Source: Listeria monocytogenes (lineage in GTDB: Bacteria; Bacillota; Bacilli; Lactobacillales; Listeriaceae). From it: a stretch of DNA of 64,000 nt. The stretch spans positions 326,001-390,000 of the forward strand of contig NZ_CP168900.1 of the NCBI RefSeq assembly GCF_041765605.1. Reading direction: 5' to 3'. The stretch's first letter is position 1. Every line of letters starts with the position of its first letter. The notes beneath the pieces are model-generated. The model made no database searches. It was not told where the DNA came from and saw nothing but the letters and a program-made list of their open reading frames with translations. Positions 9,216-18,209 of this stretch are shown here, in pieces. The translations under genes and the position numbers were made by a program.

Positions 9216-9244
9216 AATATACGCATATTACCTTAATTTGTCAA
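9216..9244 (-). promoter_or_regulatory. Sigma-A promoter of the metQNI riboswitch transcript
   Basis: On the minus strand, TTGACA (9244-9239) is separated by 17 bases from TATATT (9221-9216). Transcription would start about 25 bases before the S-box P1 stem. Confidence 0.85.
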
Positions 9245-9273
9245 TGCTTTTTTAAGTTTTAAAAAAATCATAC

Positions 9274-9302
9274 TGGACAAATACTTCAGAAAACTTTACT
9301 AT
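9274..9302 (+). promoter_or_regulatory. Candidate promoter of the mtnE-like aminotransferase
   Basis: TGGACA (9274-9279) and TACTAT (9297-9302) are spaced by 17 bases, 36 bases before the ATG at 9338. No S-box precedes this gene, unlike its divergent neighbour. Confidence 0.5.
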
Positions 9303-9337
9303 TTTAATCAATGAAACTTGAAAAGGACGGGTGTAAA

Positions 9338-10519
9338 ATGAAAATTTCCAAACGCTTGCAAAATTTACCAGATCAGTTTTTCTCTAGCCTTGTAGAAAAA
9401 GTTGGAAAAAAGGTGGCAGAAGGGCATGATGTCATTAATTTAGGACAAGGAAACCCAGACCAGCCGACACCCAAACATATTGTGGAAGCGATGAAAACAG
9501 CTGCAGAAAAACCACTTAACCACAAATATTCTTTGTTTCGAGGAAAGCACGAACTAAAACAAGCCGCTGCGGATTTTTACGCGCGTGAATATAATGTAAC
9601 GATTGATCCAAACACAGAAGTAGCTATTTTGTTTGGTACAAAAACAGGCTTAGTGGAGCTGCCGATGTGTTTGATGGATCCAGGTGATACGATGCTTTTA
9701 CCTGATCCGGGTTATCCTGATTATTTGTCAGGAGTTGTGTTAGGCGAAGTTCAATTTGAAAAAATGCCACTAATTGCTGAAAATGACTTTTTACCAGATT
9801 TTACTAAGATTCCTGTTGAAGTGGCGGAAAAAGCGGAACTTATGTATTTAAATTATCCTAATAATCCAACTGGTGCAGTTGCTACAAGTGATTTCTTTGA
9901 AGATACAGTTGCTTTTGCCAAAGAACATAATGTGGTTATTGCGCACGATTTCGCTTATGGAGGTATTGGTTTTGACGGTAAAAAGCCAATTAGTTTTTTA
10001 GAAACGAACGGTGCGAAAGAAGTTGGAATTGAACTTTATACACTTTCGAAAACGTATAATATGGCGGGGTGGCGCGTTGGTTTTGCAGTTGGGAACAGCG
10101 AAGTTATTGAAGCTATTAACCTTATTCAAGATCATATGTATGTAAGTCTTTTCCCAGGAATTCAAGATGCTGCAATAGAAGCTTTAACAGGAGATCAGAC
10201 TTGTGTGCGAGAATTAACCGCTCGTTATGAAAGTCGCAGAGATGCCTTTATTTCCGCTTGTAAGAAGATTGGTTGGGAAGCAGTTGCGCCAGCTGGTTCG
10301 TTTTTTGCTTGGATGCCAGTTCCTGAAGATTTTACAAGTAGTGAATTTGCCGATTATCTACTAGAAGAAGTCAGTGTTGCGGTTGCGGATGGCAGTGGTT
10401 TTGGCGAATTTGGCGAAGGGTATGTCCGCGTGGGTCTTTTAATGGATGAAGATCGCTTGGAAGAGGCAGTCACTCGAATTTCCAAATTGCATCTATTCGA
10501 TAAAGTTACTCAGAAATAG
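9338..10519 (+). CDS. mtnE: PLP-dependent aminotransferase, MtnE-like (methionine/glutamine transaminase)
   Basis: A 393-aa fold-type I aminotransferase. The cofactor region shows NLGQGNPDQPTP at the N-terminus, LNYPNNPTGAV, and the PLP lysine in YTLSKTYNMAGWRVGF. The sequence closely resembles Bacillus MtnE (YkrV), which converts 2-oxo-4-methylthiobutyrate to methionine, preferring glutamine as donor. The neighbouring omega-amidase would remove the 2-oxo-glutaramate product, and the adjacent operon imports methionine, so the context fits. The ATG at 9338 is chosen over 9311 because AAAGGA lies ten bases upstream. The exact substrate is inferred from family resemblance. Confidence 0.82.
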   Translation: MKISKRLQNLPDQFFSSLVEKVGKKVAEGHDVINLGQGNPDQPTPKHIVEAMKTAAEKPLNHKYSLFRGKHELKQAAADFYAREYNVTIDPNTEVAILFGTKTGLVELPMCLMDPGDTMLLPDPGYPDYLSGVVLGEVQFEKMPLIAENDFLPDFTKIPVEVAEKAELMYLNYPNNPTGAVATSDFFEDTVAFAKEHNVVIAHDFAYGGIGFDGKKPISFLETNGAKEVGIELYTLSKTYNMAGWRVGFAVGNSEVIEAINLIQDHMYVSLFPGIQDAAIEALTGDQTCVRELTARYESRRDAFISACKKIGWEAVAPAGSFFAWMPVPEDFTSSEFADYLLEEVSVAVADGSGFGEFGEGYVRVGLLMDEDRLEEAVTRISKLHLFDKVTQK

Positions 10520-10557
10520 CCATTTATCCAGTTTTATGAGAAAATCGCTTGTAATAA

Positions 10558-10586
10558 TTCAGATAATTAATGGGATGTGTTATAAT
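10558..10586 (+). promoter_or_regulatory. Candidate sigma-A promoter of walR
   Basis: A perfect TATAAT (10581-10586) lies 17 bases after TTCAGA, a weak -35. This would give a leader of about 130 bases before walR, containing a small CCGG..CCGG hairpin near 10680-10695. Confidence 0.5.
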
Positions 10587-10724
10587 TAGTTAGTAAGTCT
10601 ATTCCTAGCATGTTGTTTTAAAAAGACAAGCCGGAATTTAAAGCATTTAGTGAGAGTTTTAAGCATTAAATTATCTGTCCCGGTTAGAGCCGGCGAAATC
10701 CAGGAATGAGAGGACTGTAAAAAA

Positions 10725-11438
10725 ATGGCAGAAAAGAAAATTCTTGTAGTAGATGACGAAAAACCGATTGCGGATATAGTTAAGTTTAATCTAAATAAAG
10801 AAGGCTTTGATGTATATTGCGCCTATGATGGCGATGAAGCGTTAGAACTTGTAGAAGAAGTTCAGCCAGATTTGATTTTACTCGATATTATGCTTCCAGG
10901 TCGTGATGGTATCGAGGTATGTCGTGAAGTTCGTAAAAAATATGATATGCCAATAATTATGGTCACAGCGAAAGACTCCGAAATTGACAAAGTTATCGGA
11001 TTAGAACTTGGTGCAGATGACTATGTAACGAAACCATTCAGTAACCGTGAATTAATTGCTCGTGTGAAAGCCAACTTGCGCCGTCACAGCCAAGTAAGCT
11101 CAAGCGCAGCCGAGGAAGAAGAAAACAGCGAACTAGAAATCGGTTCTCTTATTATTCATCCAGACGCATATGTGGCTTCTAAACGTGGAGAAACTATCGA
11201 ATTAACGCATCGTGAATTCGAATTACTACACTACTTAGCAAAACATATGGGGCAAGTTATGACACGTGAACATTTACTTCAAACCGTTTGGGGCTATGAC
11301 TACTTCGGTGATGTTCGTACTGTTGACGTTACCGTTCGTCGCTTACGTGAAAAAATTGAAGATAACCCAAGTCACCCAGCGTGGTTAGTAACAAGACGCG
11401 GAGTGGGCTATTATTTACGCAATCCAGAACAAGAATAA
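10725..11438 (+). CDS. walR: Response regulator WalR (YycF), essential cell-wall regulator
   Basis: A 237-aa OmpR/PhoB-family regulator. The receiver domain has the acidic pocket VDDE, phospho-acceptor Asp54 in [10 protein letters not shown] and the conserved Lys in VTKPF. The C-terminal winged helix carries [14 protein letters not shown] and [16 protein letters not shown]. The order walR-walK-walH-walI-walJ-htrA is the well-known WalRK locus of Firmicutes, which controls cell-wall hydrolases and is essential in most. The ribosome site is GAGAGGACTG. A strong terminator follows, separating it from walK. Confidence 0.97.
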   Translation: MAEKKILVVDDEKPIADIVKFNLNKEGFDVYCAYDGDEALELVEEVQPDLILLDIMLPGRDGIEVCREVRKKYDMPIIMVTAKDSEIDKVIGLELGADDYVTKPFSNRELIARVKANLRRHSQVSSSAAEEEENSELEIGSLIIHPDAYVASKRGETIELTHREFELLHYLAKHMGQVMTREHLLQTVWGYDYFGDVRTVDVTVRRLREKIEDNPSHPAWLVTRRGVGYYLRNPEQE

Positions 11439-11446
11439 ATAACAAG

Positions 11447-11489
11447 AAGTGGTCGCCGAAGTGAAAAAAATTCGGCGACCACTTTTTTT
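11447..11489 (+). terminator. Strong intrinsic terminator between walR and walK
   Basis: The arms AAGTGGTCGCCGAA (11447-11460) and TTCGGCGACCACTT (11471-11484) form a 14-bp perfect stem with a 10-base loop, followed by a T run. It begins eight bases after the walR stop. Confidence 0.92.
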
Positions 11490-11574
11490 GGGTATTTTCG
11501 CATACGTAGCTACTATTTTTATAAATAAATCGACCCAATTAACAGGAAAAACAATACGTCTACCCCATAACATA

Positions 11575-11583
11575 TGGTATACT
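11575..11583 (+). promoter_or_regulatory. Candidate extended -10 promoter of walK
   Basis: TGGTATACT matches an extended -10 (TGn plus TATACT), 39 bases before the walK ATG. No clear -35 is visible. It would supply walK and the following genes downstream of the intergenic terminator. Confidence 0.45.
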
Positions 11584-11622
11584 AATTTAAATATATTACC
11601 CCGAATAGGAGTAGAAAGACTT

Positions 11623-13455
11623 ATGCATAAAATGAGATTTTTTCAGTCTGTACAATTTAAGTTAGTTATTATGTATTTGCTACTAATTATTGTTGCAATG
11701 CAAGTAATCGGCGCGTATTTTGTACGTGAACTGGAAGGGCAACTGGAGAAGAATTTTCAAGATTCTATTACGAACAGTATTACGCTTTTGGATTACAACG
11801 CTAGAGAAGAAATTATTAAAAATAGCGATAACTCCGTAAAGTTACAAAATGATATTAGAGAACTCTTAGTCGACTTTTCTCGCGCAAGTAGCAACTTAAT
11901 CGAAGTAAGAATAGTTGATGATAAAGGAAAAATTCTCGGTACATCTAATTTAAATAATCAAGGAATTGTTGGTCAAAAAAGCAATGATCCCCTTGTAAAA
12001 AGAACGCTGTCACTTGGAACGACTTCTGAGGACAAAATCTATAAAGACGAATCGAATAAAAATAACCGCGTTTGGGTGAACGTATCCTCCATCAAAAATA
12101 AAGGCAAAGTGATAGGGGCTATTTATCTTGTCGCCGATATCGAAAGTGTCTATAAACAAGTAGATGATATTACAAATATTTTCATCACAGGTACTTTGAT
12201 TGCGATGATTATTACCGCAGTACTCGGAATTTTGCTATCAAGAACGATTACTAAGCCAATTGTTGAAATGAAACGACAAGCTTATGCGATGGCTCGCGGG
12301 AATTACAGCCGTAAAGTTAAAGTATACGGTGTCGATGAAATTGGAGAACTAGCGGATTCCTTTAATACGTTAACGAAACGAGTCCAAGAAGCCCAAGCGA
12401 TGACAGAAGGGGAACGACGCAAGCTTTCCTCCGTACTCGCATATATGACCGATGGCGTAATTGCGACAGACCGCCGCGGGAAAGTAATTCTTATTAATAC
12501 GCCCGCAGAAAAAATGCTACGTGTAAAACATGAAAGTGCGAATGGGCGCTCTATTATTGATGTGTTAGATATTGGAGACACATACCAATTTGAAGATTTG
12601 ATGGAAGTTGATGGTTCGCTAACAATGGACCGCAGTACTTTCGACAAACCTTATGTACTTCGCGCTAATTTCTCCGTTATCCAAAGAGAAACTGGTTTTA
12701 ACAATGGCGTAATCGCAGTACTTCATGATATTACTGATCAAGAAAAAGTGGACCAAGAACGTCGCGACTTCGTATCCAACGTATCGCATGAACTAAGAAC
12801 CCCACTTACAAGTATGCACAGTTATTTAGAAGCATTAAGCGATGGTGCATGGGAAGATAAAGAAATTGCCCCACGCTTCCTTGAAGTAACACAAAATGAG
12901 ACAGAGCGTATGATTCGCCTAGTTAATGATTTGCTCAAACTTTCCAGAATGGACGGCGGCAGAGAGCAACTCGAAAAAAGCTTCGTGAACTTTACGGATT
13001 TCTTTAATCATATTATTGACCGTTTTGAAATGATGAAAAAAGAAACAATCATGTTCAAACGCCACATTCCAAGAGAACCAGTTATTATCGAAATTGATGA
13101 AGATAAAGTGATGCAAGTGCTGGATAATATTATCTCTAACGCCAACAAGTATTCACCAGATGGCGGCCGCATCTCCTTCTATCTGAAGAAATTTGAAGAT
13201 GAAATTGAAGTAAGTATTGCCGATGAAGGTTTAGGCGTACCAGACGAAGATTTAGCGAATGTATTTGACCGATTCTTCCGCGTAGATAAAGCTCGTTCGC
13301 GGGAAATGGGCGGAACAGGGTTAGGGCTTGCCATCGCTCGAGAAGTTATCGAAGCACATGGCGGTCGAATTTGGGCCGAACGTAATAAAACCAAAGGGAC
13401 CATAATTAAATTCACCCTGCCATACAGTGACTTACCGGAGGATGATTGGGAATGA
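11623..13455 (+). CDS. walK: Sensor histidine kinase WalK (YycG)
   Basis: A 610-aa membrane kinase that phosphorylates WalR. Order: membrane helix 1 (about 13-35), an extracellular sensor domain (about 36-180), membrane helix 2 (about 184-204), HAMP, a PAS domain (LSSVLAYMTDGVIATDRRG onward), HisKA with phospho-His near 389 (SNVSHELRTPLTS), and an ATPase domain ending GGTGLGLAIAREVIEAHGG. The ATG at 11623 has AGGAG upstream; an in-frame extension to 11449 would run through the walR terminator and is not credible. It overlaps walH by four bases. Confidence 0.96.
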   Translation: MHKMRFFQSVQFKLVIMYLLLIIVAMQVIGAYFVRELEGQLEKNFQDSITNSITLLDYNAREEIIKNSDNSVKLQNDIRELLVDFSRASSNLIEVRIVDDKGKILGTSNLNNQGIVGQKSNDPLVKRTLSLGTTSEDKIYKDESNKNNRVWVNVSSIKNKGKVIGAIYLVADIESVYKQVDDITNIFITGTLIAMIITAVLGILLSRTITKPIVEMKRQAYAMARGNYSRKVKVYGVDEIGELADSFNTLTKRVQEAQAMTEGERRKLSSVLAYMTDGVIATDRRGKVILINTPAEKMLRVKHESANGRSIIDVLDIGDTYQFEDLMEVDGSLTMDRSTFDKPYVLRANFSVIQRETGFNNGVIAVLHDITDQEKVDQERRDFVSNVSHELRTPLTSMHSYLEALSDGAWEDKEIAPRFLEVTQNETERMIRLVNDLLKLSRMDGGREQLEKSFVNFTDFFNHIIDRFEMMKKETIMFKRHIPREPVIIEIDEDKVMQVLDNIISNANKYSPDGGRISFYLKKFEDEIEVSIADEGLGVPDEDLANVFDRFFRVDKARSREMGGTGLGLAIAREVIEAHGGRIWAERNKTKGTIIKFTLPYSDLPEDDWE

Positions 13456-14774
13456 TGAAAAAAACAGGATTTCGCTCATTTGTACTAACCATTTTAGTTG
13501 TACTCAGCATCGTCCTAAGCTACTTTATTTGGAAGGGACAACCTGATTACGAAGCAATTAATGTAAAAGAAGTGGAAAAAACAACCATTGATAAAACAAT
13601 GACAACTTCACAAGTATTCAAACCATACAAGTTAGCTGTTAATGCAAATGAAAGTAATTACCAAAGTTTAGATGATGATTTATTAAACGAACTAATGGCA
13701 CAAGGGAAAGCCTTCAGTTTCTCGGAAGTAGTATTAGCTAATAAAAAAAGTAGTGAAGACTATGAGAAATTAATCCATAAAAACGGAACAATCGAGATCA
13801 TTTTCCCCAATAATATCCCGTTCTCTATTTTTGCTCAAATTTTTCAAATAGAAGGGGAAGGGCTTGAATCGGCGTTCTTTAATCGAATTGTGTTTGATGT
13901 TAATAATACGGATACCGGGCTACACTCGGTTTATTTCGCAAATGACGATCAAGAAAATATTTACCAAAGCTCACTTCAAAATAAAGACATCGATAAAATC
14001 GAAAAAATTGTTAAAAAGAATGAAAGCAAGCTGACTCAAAATGATAAACTAATTTCAAACAAACGCAATCTTTTCTTAAGCTCTGAAAAAACAAAACTAG
14101 ATCGCAAAAAATATATCATCGATTCGCTTGAAATTAATTTATTCACGTCCGCACTATTCCAAGATTCTGGTACTGTTAAAAGTGAAGGAAACACCTACAC
14201 GGATGGCTCAAGTGTCATTGAAATGGATACAGATAACAAAGTATTAGAGTATGTAAACCCATCGCAAGAACGCACGAATCCGGAAGACCTTAGCAGTGTC
14301 AAACGAGCTGGACTTATTCAAGATAGTTTTAACTTTGTGAACGACCACGCTGGCTGGACTGGCGACGGCGCTTACTACTTCACAGGTTATGCTGGGGAAA
14401 GTGCGACGACTAATTTCAGTTTATTCATTGATAATTTACAAGTATACAATGAGAATGGTATGGCGGATATTTCCGTAACAGAAGGACTCGAAGCAGTTTA
14501 TAAATACATGAGACCATTTTTCCGCTTAGATACTGATGTTCCGGGAGAGAAAAAAGAAGTAACGCTACCATCCTCTTATTCGGTCTATAACGCTCTGGCT
14601 CAAAATCCAAACGTCAAAGCAGAAGAAATTGAAGATATTGTTCCTGGCTATCATATGACACGAAGCGAATCTTCGGGCATGAATCGCCTTGTGACTCTAG
14701 AACCAACATGGCTGTACAAGTATCATGATAAATGGTTCATCTTCCAACCAGACGCAGAAAAGGCGGGTGAATAA
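13452..14774 (+). CDS. walH: WalK regulator YycH
   Basis: A 440-aa protein with one N-terminal membrane anchor (FRSFVLTILVVLSIVLSYFIW) and a large extracytoplasmic part, as in YycH, which binds and modulates WalK. The start is the ATG of an ATGA overlap with the walK stop, with GGAGG about ten bases upstream. It sits between walK and walI, the only place YycH genes are found. There are no catalytic motifs, consistent with a scaffold or sensor role. Only two bases separate its stop from walI. Confidence 0.92.
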   Translation: MMKKTGFRSFVLTILVVLSIVLSYFIWKGQPDYEAINVKEVEKTTIDKTMTTSQVFKPYKLAVNANESNYQSLDDDLLNELMAQGKAFSFSEVVLANKKSSEDYEKLIHKNGTIEIIFPNNIPFSIFAQIFQIEGEGLESAFFNRIVFDVNNTDTGLHSVYFANDDQENIYQSSLQNKDIDKIEKIVKKNESKLTQNDKLISNKRNLFLSSEKTKLDRKKYIIDSLEINLFTSALFQDSGTVKSEGNTYTDGSSVIEMDTDNKVLEYVNPSQERTNPEDLSSVKRAGLIQDSFNFVNDHAGWTGDGAYYFTGYAGESATTNFSLFIDNLQVYNENGMADISVTEGLEAVYKYMRPFFRLDTDVPGEKKEVTLPSSYSVYNALAQNPNVKAEEIEDIVPGYHMTRSESSGMNRLVTLEPTWLYKYHDKWFIFQPDAEKAGE

Positions 14775-14776
14775 AA

Positions 14777-15616
14777 ATGGATTGGCGTAAAACACAAATG
14801 ATTTTTATTGTGACTCTCCTTATTCTTAATGTCTTTTTAGCAGTAATATTTTTCAACAAGCAGTTATCGGATGACCCAGATACACTCGGAAATGAGACGT
14901 TAGAAGAACGATTAAAAGCAGATAATATTTCCCATCCGGATTTGTCGACCAAACCTACGAGCGGTTCCATTTTCACTACAGAGCGAGCTGCATTTACAAC
15001 AAAAGATGTAAGCAACTTTACAGGACAAGCAATTACACTGAAAGATAACAATAAACAAATCTATTCTGTCCTACAAAACCCAGTAAAAGCTGGCAAAAAA
15101 GGGACCAATCCAGAGTTTCAAAAATTTATGGAATCAAGTGTTTATCGCGGGGAGTCTTACCAATTCTGGAATTATGATAAGGACGCGCGGACGCTTACTT
15201 TTAATCAATTAATTAATAACAATATGGTTCTGTTTGATGAAGCGGGCCAAATTACTTTTTATTTAGATCAAGATGACCGAGTAATCTCGTATGAGCAAAC
15301 TTGGATGTCGAAGCAAGATGATTTAAAAGATAAGACCAATTTAATGTCAGCAACAGATGCACTAGAGGCAGTTTATCAGCACGGAGAATTGAAGCAAGAC
15401 AGCGACGTGGTTTCTGCAACATTTGGCTACTACACGACCGTACAGCTTCCTTCTGGAAATGTATACTTCCCAGTTTGGTGCTTTGAAGTAAAACATTCTG
15501 GTGAAACTAACTACGTCCTCGTAAATGCTAAAGACGAACAAGTAATTAACCAATCAGAAAACAAATCAACCACCGAACCAGGTACAGAATTATCAAGCCG
15601 TCAGAAAGCCAAATAA
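14777..15616 (+). CDS. walI: WalK regulator YycI
   Basis: A 279-aa protein with a single N-terminal membrane helix (TQMIFIVTLLILNVFLAVIFF) followed by an extracytoplasmic domain, as in YycI. YycI and YycH act together on WalK through their membrane helices. The C-terminal half (ATDALEAVYQHGELKQ ... FPVWCFEVKH) resembles the YycI family fold. It is closely coupled to walH and followed by a terminator, so walK-walH-walI form one unit. Confidence 0.92.
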   Translation: MDWRKTQMIFIVTLLILNVFLAVIFFNKQLSDDPDTLGNETLEERLKADNISHPDLSTKPTSGSIFTTERAAFTTKDVSNFTGQAITLKDNNKQIYSVLQNPVKAGKKGTNPEFQKFMESSVYRGESYQFWNYDKDARTLTFNQLINNNMVLFDEAGQITFYLDQDDRVISYEQTWMSKQDDLKDKTNLMSATDALEAVYQHGELKQDSDVVSATFGYYTTVQLPSGNVYFPVWCFEVKHSGETNYVLVNAKDEQVINQSENKSTTEPGTELSSRQKAK

Positions 15617-15622
15617 AAAACG

Positions 15623-15662
15623 AGTCAACCTAATTATTATGAAAAATTAGGTTGGCTTTTTC
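15623..15662 (+). terminator. Terminator downstream of walI
   Basis: The arms at 15623-15635 (AGTCAACCTAATT) and 15645-15657 (AATTAGGTTGGCT) are followed by TTTTT. Confidence 0.88.
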
Positions 15663-15735
15663 AAACGATAGGGCATGCAATTTTACTGAATTAGCGTTAC
15701 AATGAAAGATATATAAGCCTTTAGGGGGATAAAAA

Positions 15736-16566
15736 ATGTTCGCAAATAAAATTTTAACGGAAAAAGATACGGACCAAATCCGATTTAGTATATTAGCCAG
15801 TGGAAGCTCAGGCAATGCTACACTTGTCGAAACAGGAGACCAAAAAATTCTGATTGACTGTGGTTTGAGTGGCAAGAAAATGGAAGGACTTTTCGCGCAA
15901 GTTGGTCGTGATATGAACGATTTAGACGCGATTCTAATTACTCACGAACATTCAGACCATATTAAAGGTTTAGGGGTGCTTGCGCGTAAATACAAACTCC
16001 CTATTTATGCCAATGCTAAAACATGGAAAGCAATGGATAATATGATTGGTGAAGTTTCTTCAGACCAAAAATTCCAATTTGATATGGAAACAGTAAAATC
16101 CTTTGGTAGTATGCAAGTGGAATCTTTTGGCGTCTCTCATGATGCGATTGAGCCGATGTTTTACATATTTCATAAAGGGAATAAAAAATTTGTAATGATA
16201 ACGGACACGGGCTATGTGAGCGACCGAATGAAAGGACATATTGCGGGGGCTGATGCTTATCTTTTTGAAAGTAATCATGATGTAGAAATGCTTCGAATGG
16301 GACGCTATCCGTGGAATGTAAAACGCAGAATCCTTGGTGACGAGGGACACGTGAGCAATGAAGATGCAGCGATAGCAATGAGTGAAGTTATTACCGATCA
16401 AACTAAACGAATTTATTTGGGACATCTTAGTAAAGACAACAATATGAAAGAACTTGCGAGAATGAGCGTAACGCAAACACTTATGGCAGAAGGAATTGAT
16501 GTTGGCGGCAAACTAGAAATTTTTGACACAGATCCTGATAACGCTACGTCCATCTTTACTATTTGA
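15736..16566 (+). CDS. walJ: Metallo-beta-lactamase-fold hydrolase WalJ (YycJ)
   Basis: A 276-aa metal-dependent hydrolase. The motif HEHSDH near residue 72 and the later FESNHD and [10 protein letters not shown] segments are those of the YycJ family, cytosolic exonuclease-like proteins linked to coordinating cell division and DNA replication. ATG at 15736 follows TTAGGGGGATAAAAA. It lies in the usual position after walI but is separated from it by a terminator, so it probably has its own promoter in the 15663-15735 gap. Confidence 0.92.
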   Translation: MFANKILTEKDTDQIRFSILASGSSGNATLVETGDQKILIDCGLSGKKMEGLFAQVGRDMNDLDAILITHEHSDHIKGLGVLARKYKLPIYANAKTWKAMDNMIGEVSSDQKFQFDMETVKSFGSMQVESFGVSHDAIEPMFYIFHKGNKKFVMITDTGYVSDRMKGHIAGADAYLFESNHDVEMLRMGRYPWNVKRRILGDEGHVSNEDAAIAMSEVITDQTKRIYLGHLSKDNNMKELARMSVTQTLMAEGIDVGGKLEIFDTDPDNATSIFTI

Positions 16567-16663
16567 GTTTCACCGTTTTTTTAAAGCTTTTTCATCGTTT
16601 TTTCATATTTGGGGTTTATTATGGAAGTATATAAATGCGAAATTTGCAGAGAGGAAGGAAGAC

Positions 16664-18166
16664 ATGGACGAGAAAGAAAAGAATTTAAATGAAAACAGCG
16701 AGAAAGAAAGCACGCCAAAAAGAGAGGTCGAGGAGACTTTACATACTAACGAGAGCTCGCAACCAGTCCAAGAAACTCCTATTGTAGAGGGCGTGACCCC
16801 AGAAGGTGAGAAGTTTGCCGGAGCAACAGAAGATGCAGCCGAGGCAAGTTCTACAAATGCATTTTTTGAAGAAGCAAGTAATAAAGAATCAGAACCTGCT
16901 AGACCAGCTCCAGGACCAAGACGTGCTGGGACAACTGGTGGCGGGGCAGTTCCACCTAATAGAGTGAGTAATGGCGGAAGTGGTAACGGGAACGGCGAAC
17001 CACCAAAACGCGGCAAACACTTTATTGGTTACTTTTTAACAGCACTTATTGGTGTTATTATCGGAGGACTTATTATTTTCTTTGTCGCTTGGGATAATGG
17101 CGACAACGCAGATACAACTTCAAACTCGAATAATAAAGCTACCAAAGTAGAAAAAGTTTCAGTAGATACAACATCAGATGTAACAAAAGCAGTAGACAAA
17201 GTGCAAGATGCGGTAGTGAGTGTACTAAATTACCAATCATCTTCATCCCTTGATGGAACAACAACTTCTGAACAAGAAGCTTCCTCAGGATCTGGTGTTA
17301 TTTATAAAAAAGCAAATGGAAAAGCCTACATCGTAACAAATAATCACGTTGTTGCGGATGCAAATAAATTAGAAGTAACTTTTACAAACGGTAAAAAATC
17401 CGAAGCAAAATTACTTGGAACAGATGAATGGAACGATTTAGCTGTTCTCGAAATTGATGATAAAAATGTTAGCACAGTTGCTGCATTTGGAGATTCTGAT
17501 TCATTAAAACTTGGCGAACCAGCAATTGCAATTGGTAGTCCACTTGGAACAGAATTTTCCGGTTCAGTAACGCAAGGTATTATTTCCGGTCTAAACCGCG
17601 CAGTACCAGTTGATACAAATGGCGACGGAACAGAAGACTGGGAAGCAGATGTTATCCAAACAGATGCAGCTATTAACCCTGGTAACAGTGGTGGAGCTTT
17701 AATTAATATTGAAGGCCAAGTAATTGGTATTAACTCAATGAAAATTTCGATGGAAAATGTAGAAGGTATTAGCTTTGCAATTCCAAGTAACACAGTAGAA
17801 CCAATCATCGAACAACTAGAAACAAAAGGCGAAGTAGAACGTCCATCTCTAGGCGTATCCTTACGTGACGTTGATACAATTCCAGAAACACAACAAAAAA
17901 ATATCTTGAAATTACCTGATAGCGTAGATTATGGCGCAATGGTACAACAAGTAGTATCCGGTTCTGCAGCAGACAAAGCAGGCTTGAAACAATACGATGT
18001 TATTGTTGAACTAAACGGCCAAAAAGTAACAAACTCCATGACATTACGCAAAATTCTATACGGTAACGACGTGAAAATTGGCGATAAAGTCAAAGTGAAA
18101 TACTATCGTGACGGTAAAGAAAAATCCACAGATATTAAATTAGAAGCAGCAAAAACAACTACATGA
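16664..18166 (+). CDS. htrA: HtrA-like membrane serine protease
   Basis: A 500-aa protein with an unusually long, acidic and proline-rich cytosolic N-terminus (about 1-125), a membrane helix (FIGYFLTALIGVIIGGLII), a trypsin-like protease domain with His228 (NNHVVAD), Asp258 (NDLAVLEI) and Ser342 (NPGNSGGAL), and one C-terminal PDZ domain. It degrades or refolds damaged surface proteins and is needed for stress tolerance and virulence in Listeria. The start at 16664 is set by GAGGAAGGA; the 47-residue upstream extension overlaps walJ and lacks a ribosome site. Confidence 0.96.
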   Translation: MDEKEKNLNENSEKESTPKREVEETLHTNESSQPVQETPIVEGVTPEGEKFAGATEDAAEASSTNAFFEEASNKESEPARPAPGPRRAGTTGGGAVPPNRVSNGGSGNGNGEPPKRGKHFIGYFLTALIGVIIGGLIIFFVAWDNGDNADTTSNSNNKATKVEKVSVDTTSDVTKAVDKVQDAVVSVLNYQSSSSLDGTTTSEQEASSGSGVIYKKANGKAYIVTNNHVVADANKLEVTFTNGKKSEAKLLGTDEWNDLAVLEIDDKNVSTVAAFGDSDSLKLGEPAIAIGSPLGTEFSGSVTQGIISGLNRAVPVDTNGDGTEDWEADVIQTDAAINPGNSGGALINIEGQVIGINSMKISMENVEGISFAIPSNTVEPIIEQLETKGEVERPSLGVSLRDVDTIPETQQKNILKLPDSVDYGAMVQQVVSGSAADKAGLKQYDVIVELNGQKVTNSMTLRKILYGNDVKIGDKVKVKYYRDGKEKSTDIKLEAAKTTT

Positions 18167-18170
18167 TAAC

Positions 18171-18207
18171 AAAAAGCCATTCTCTTGAAAAAGAGGATGG
18201 CTTTTTT
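18171..18207 (+). terminator. Terminator of htrA
   Basis: The arms at 18171-18186 and 18191-18206 (AAAAAGCCATTCTCTT and AAGAGGATGGCTTTTT) form a near-perfect stem with loop GAAA, followed by a T run. Confidence 0.92.
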
Positions 18208-18209
18208 TC

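Noticed and set aside
11449-11622. N-terminal extension of WalK to GTG 11449
   Set aside because: It would translate through the strong walR terminator hairpin and has no ribosome site; ATG 11623 with AGGAG gives the normal WalK start.
16523-16663. N-terminal extension of HtrA overlapping walJ
   Set aside because: No ribosome site; ATG 16664 has a strong one and gives the usual HtrA length.
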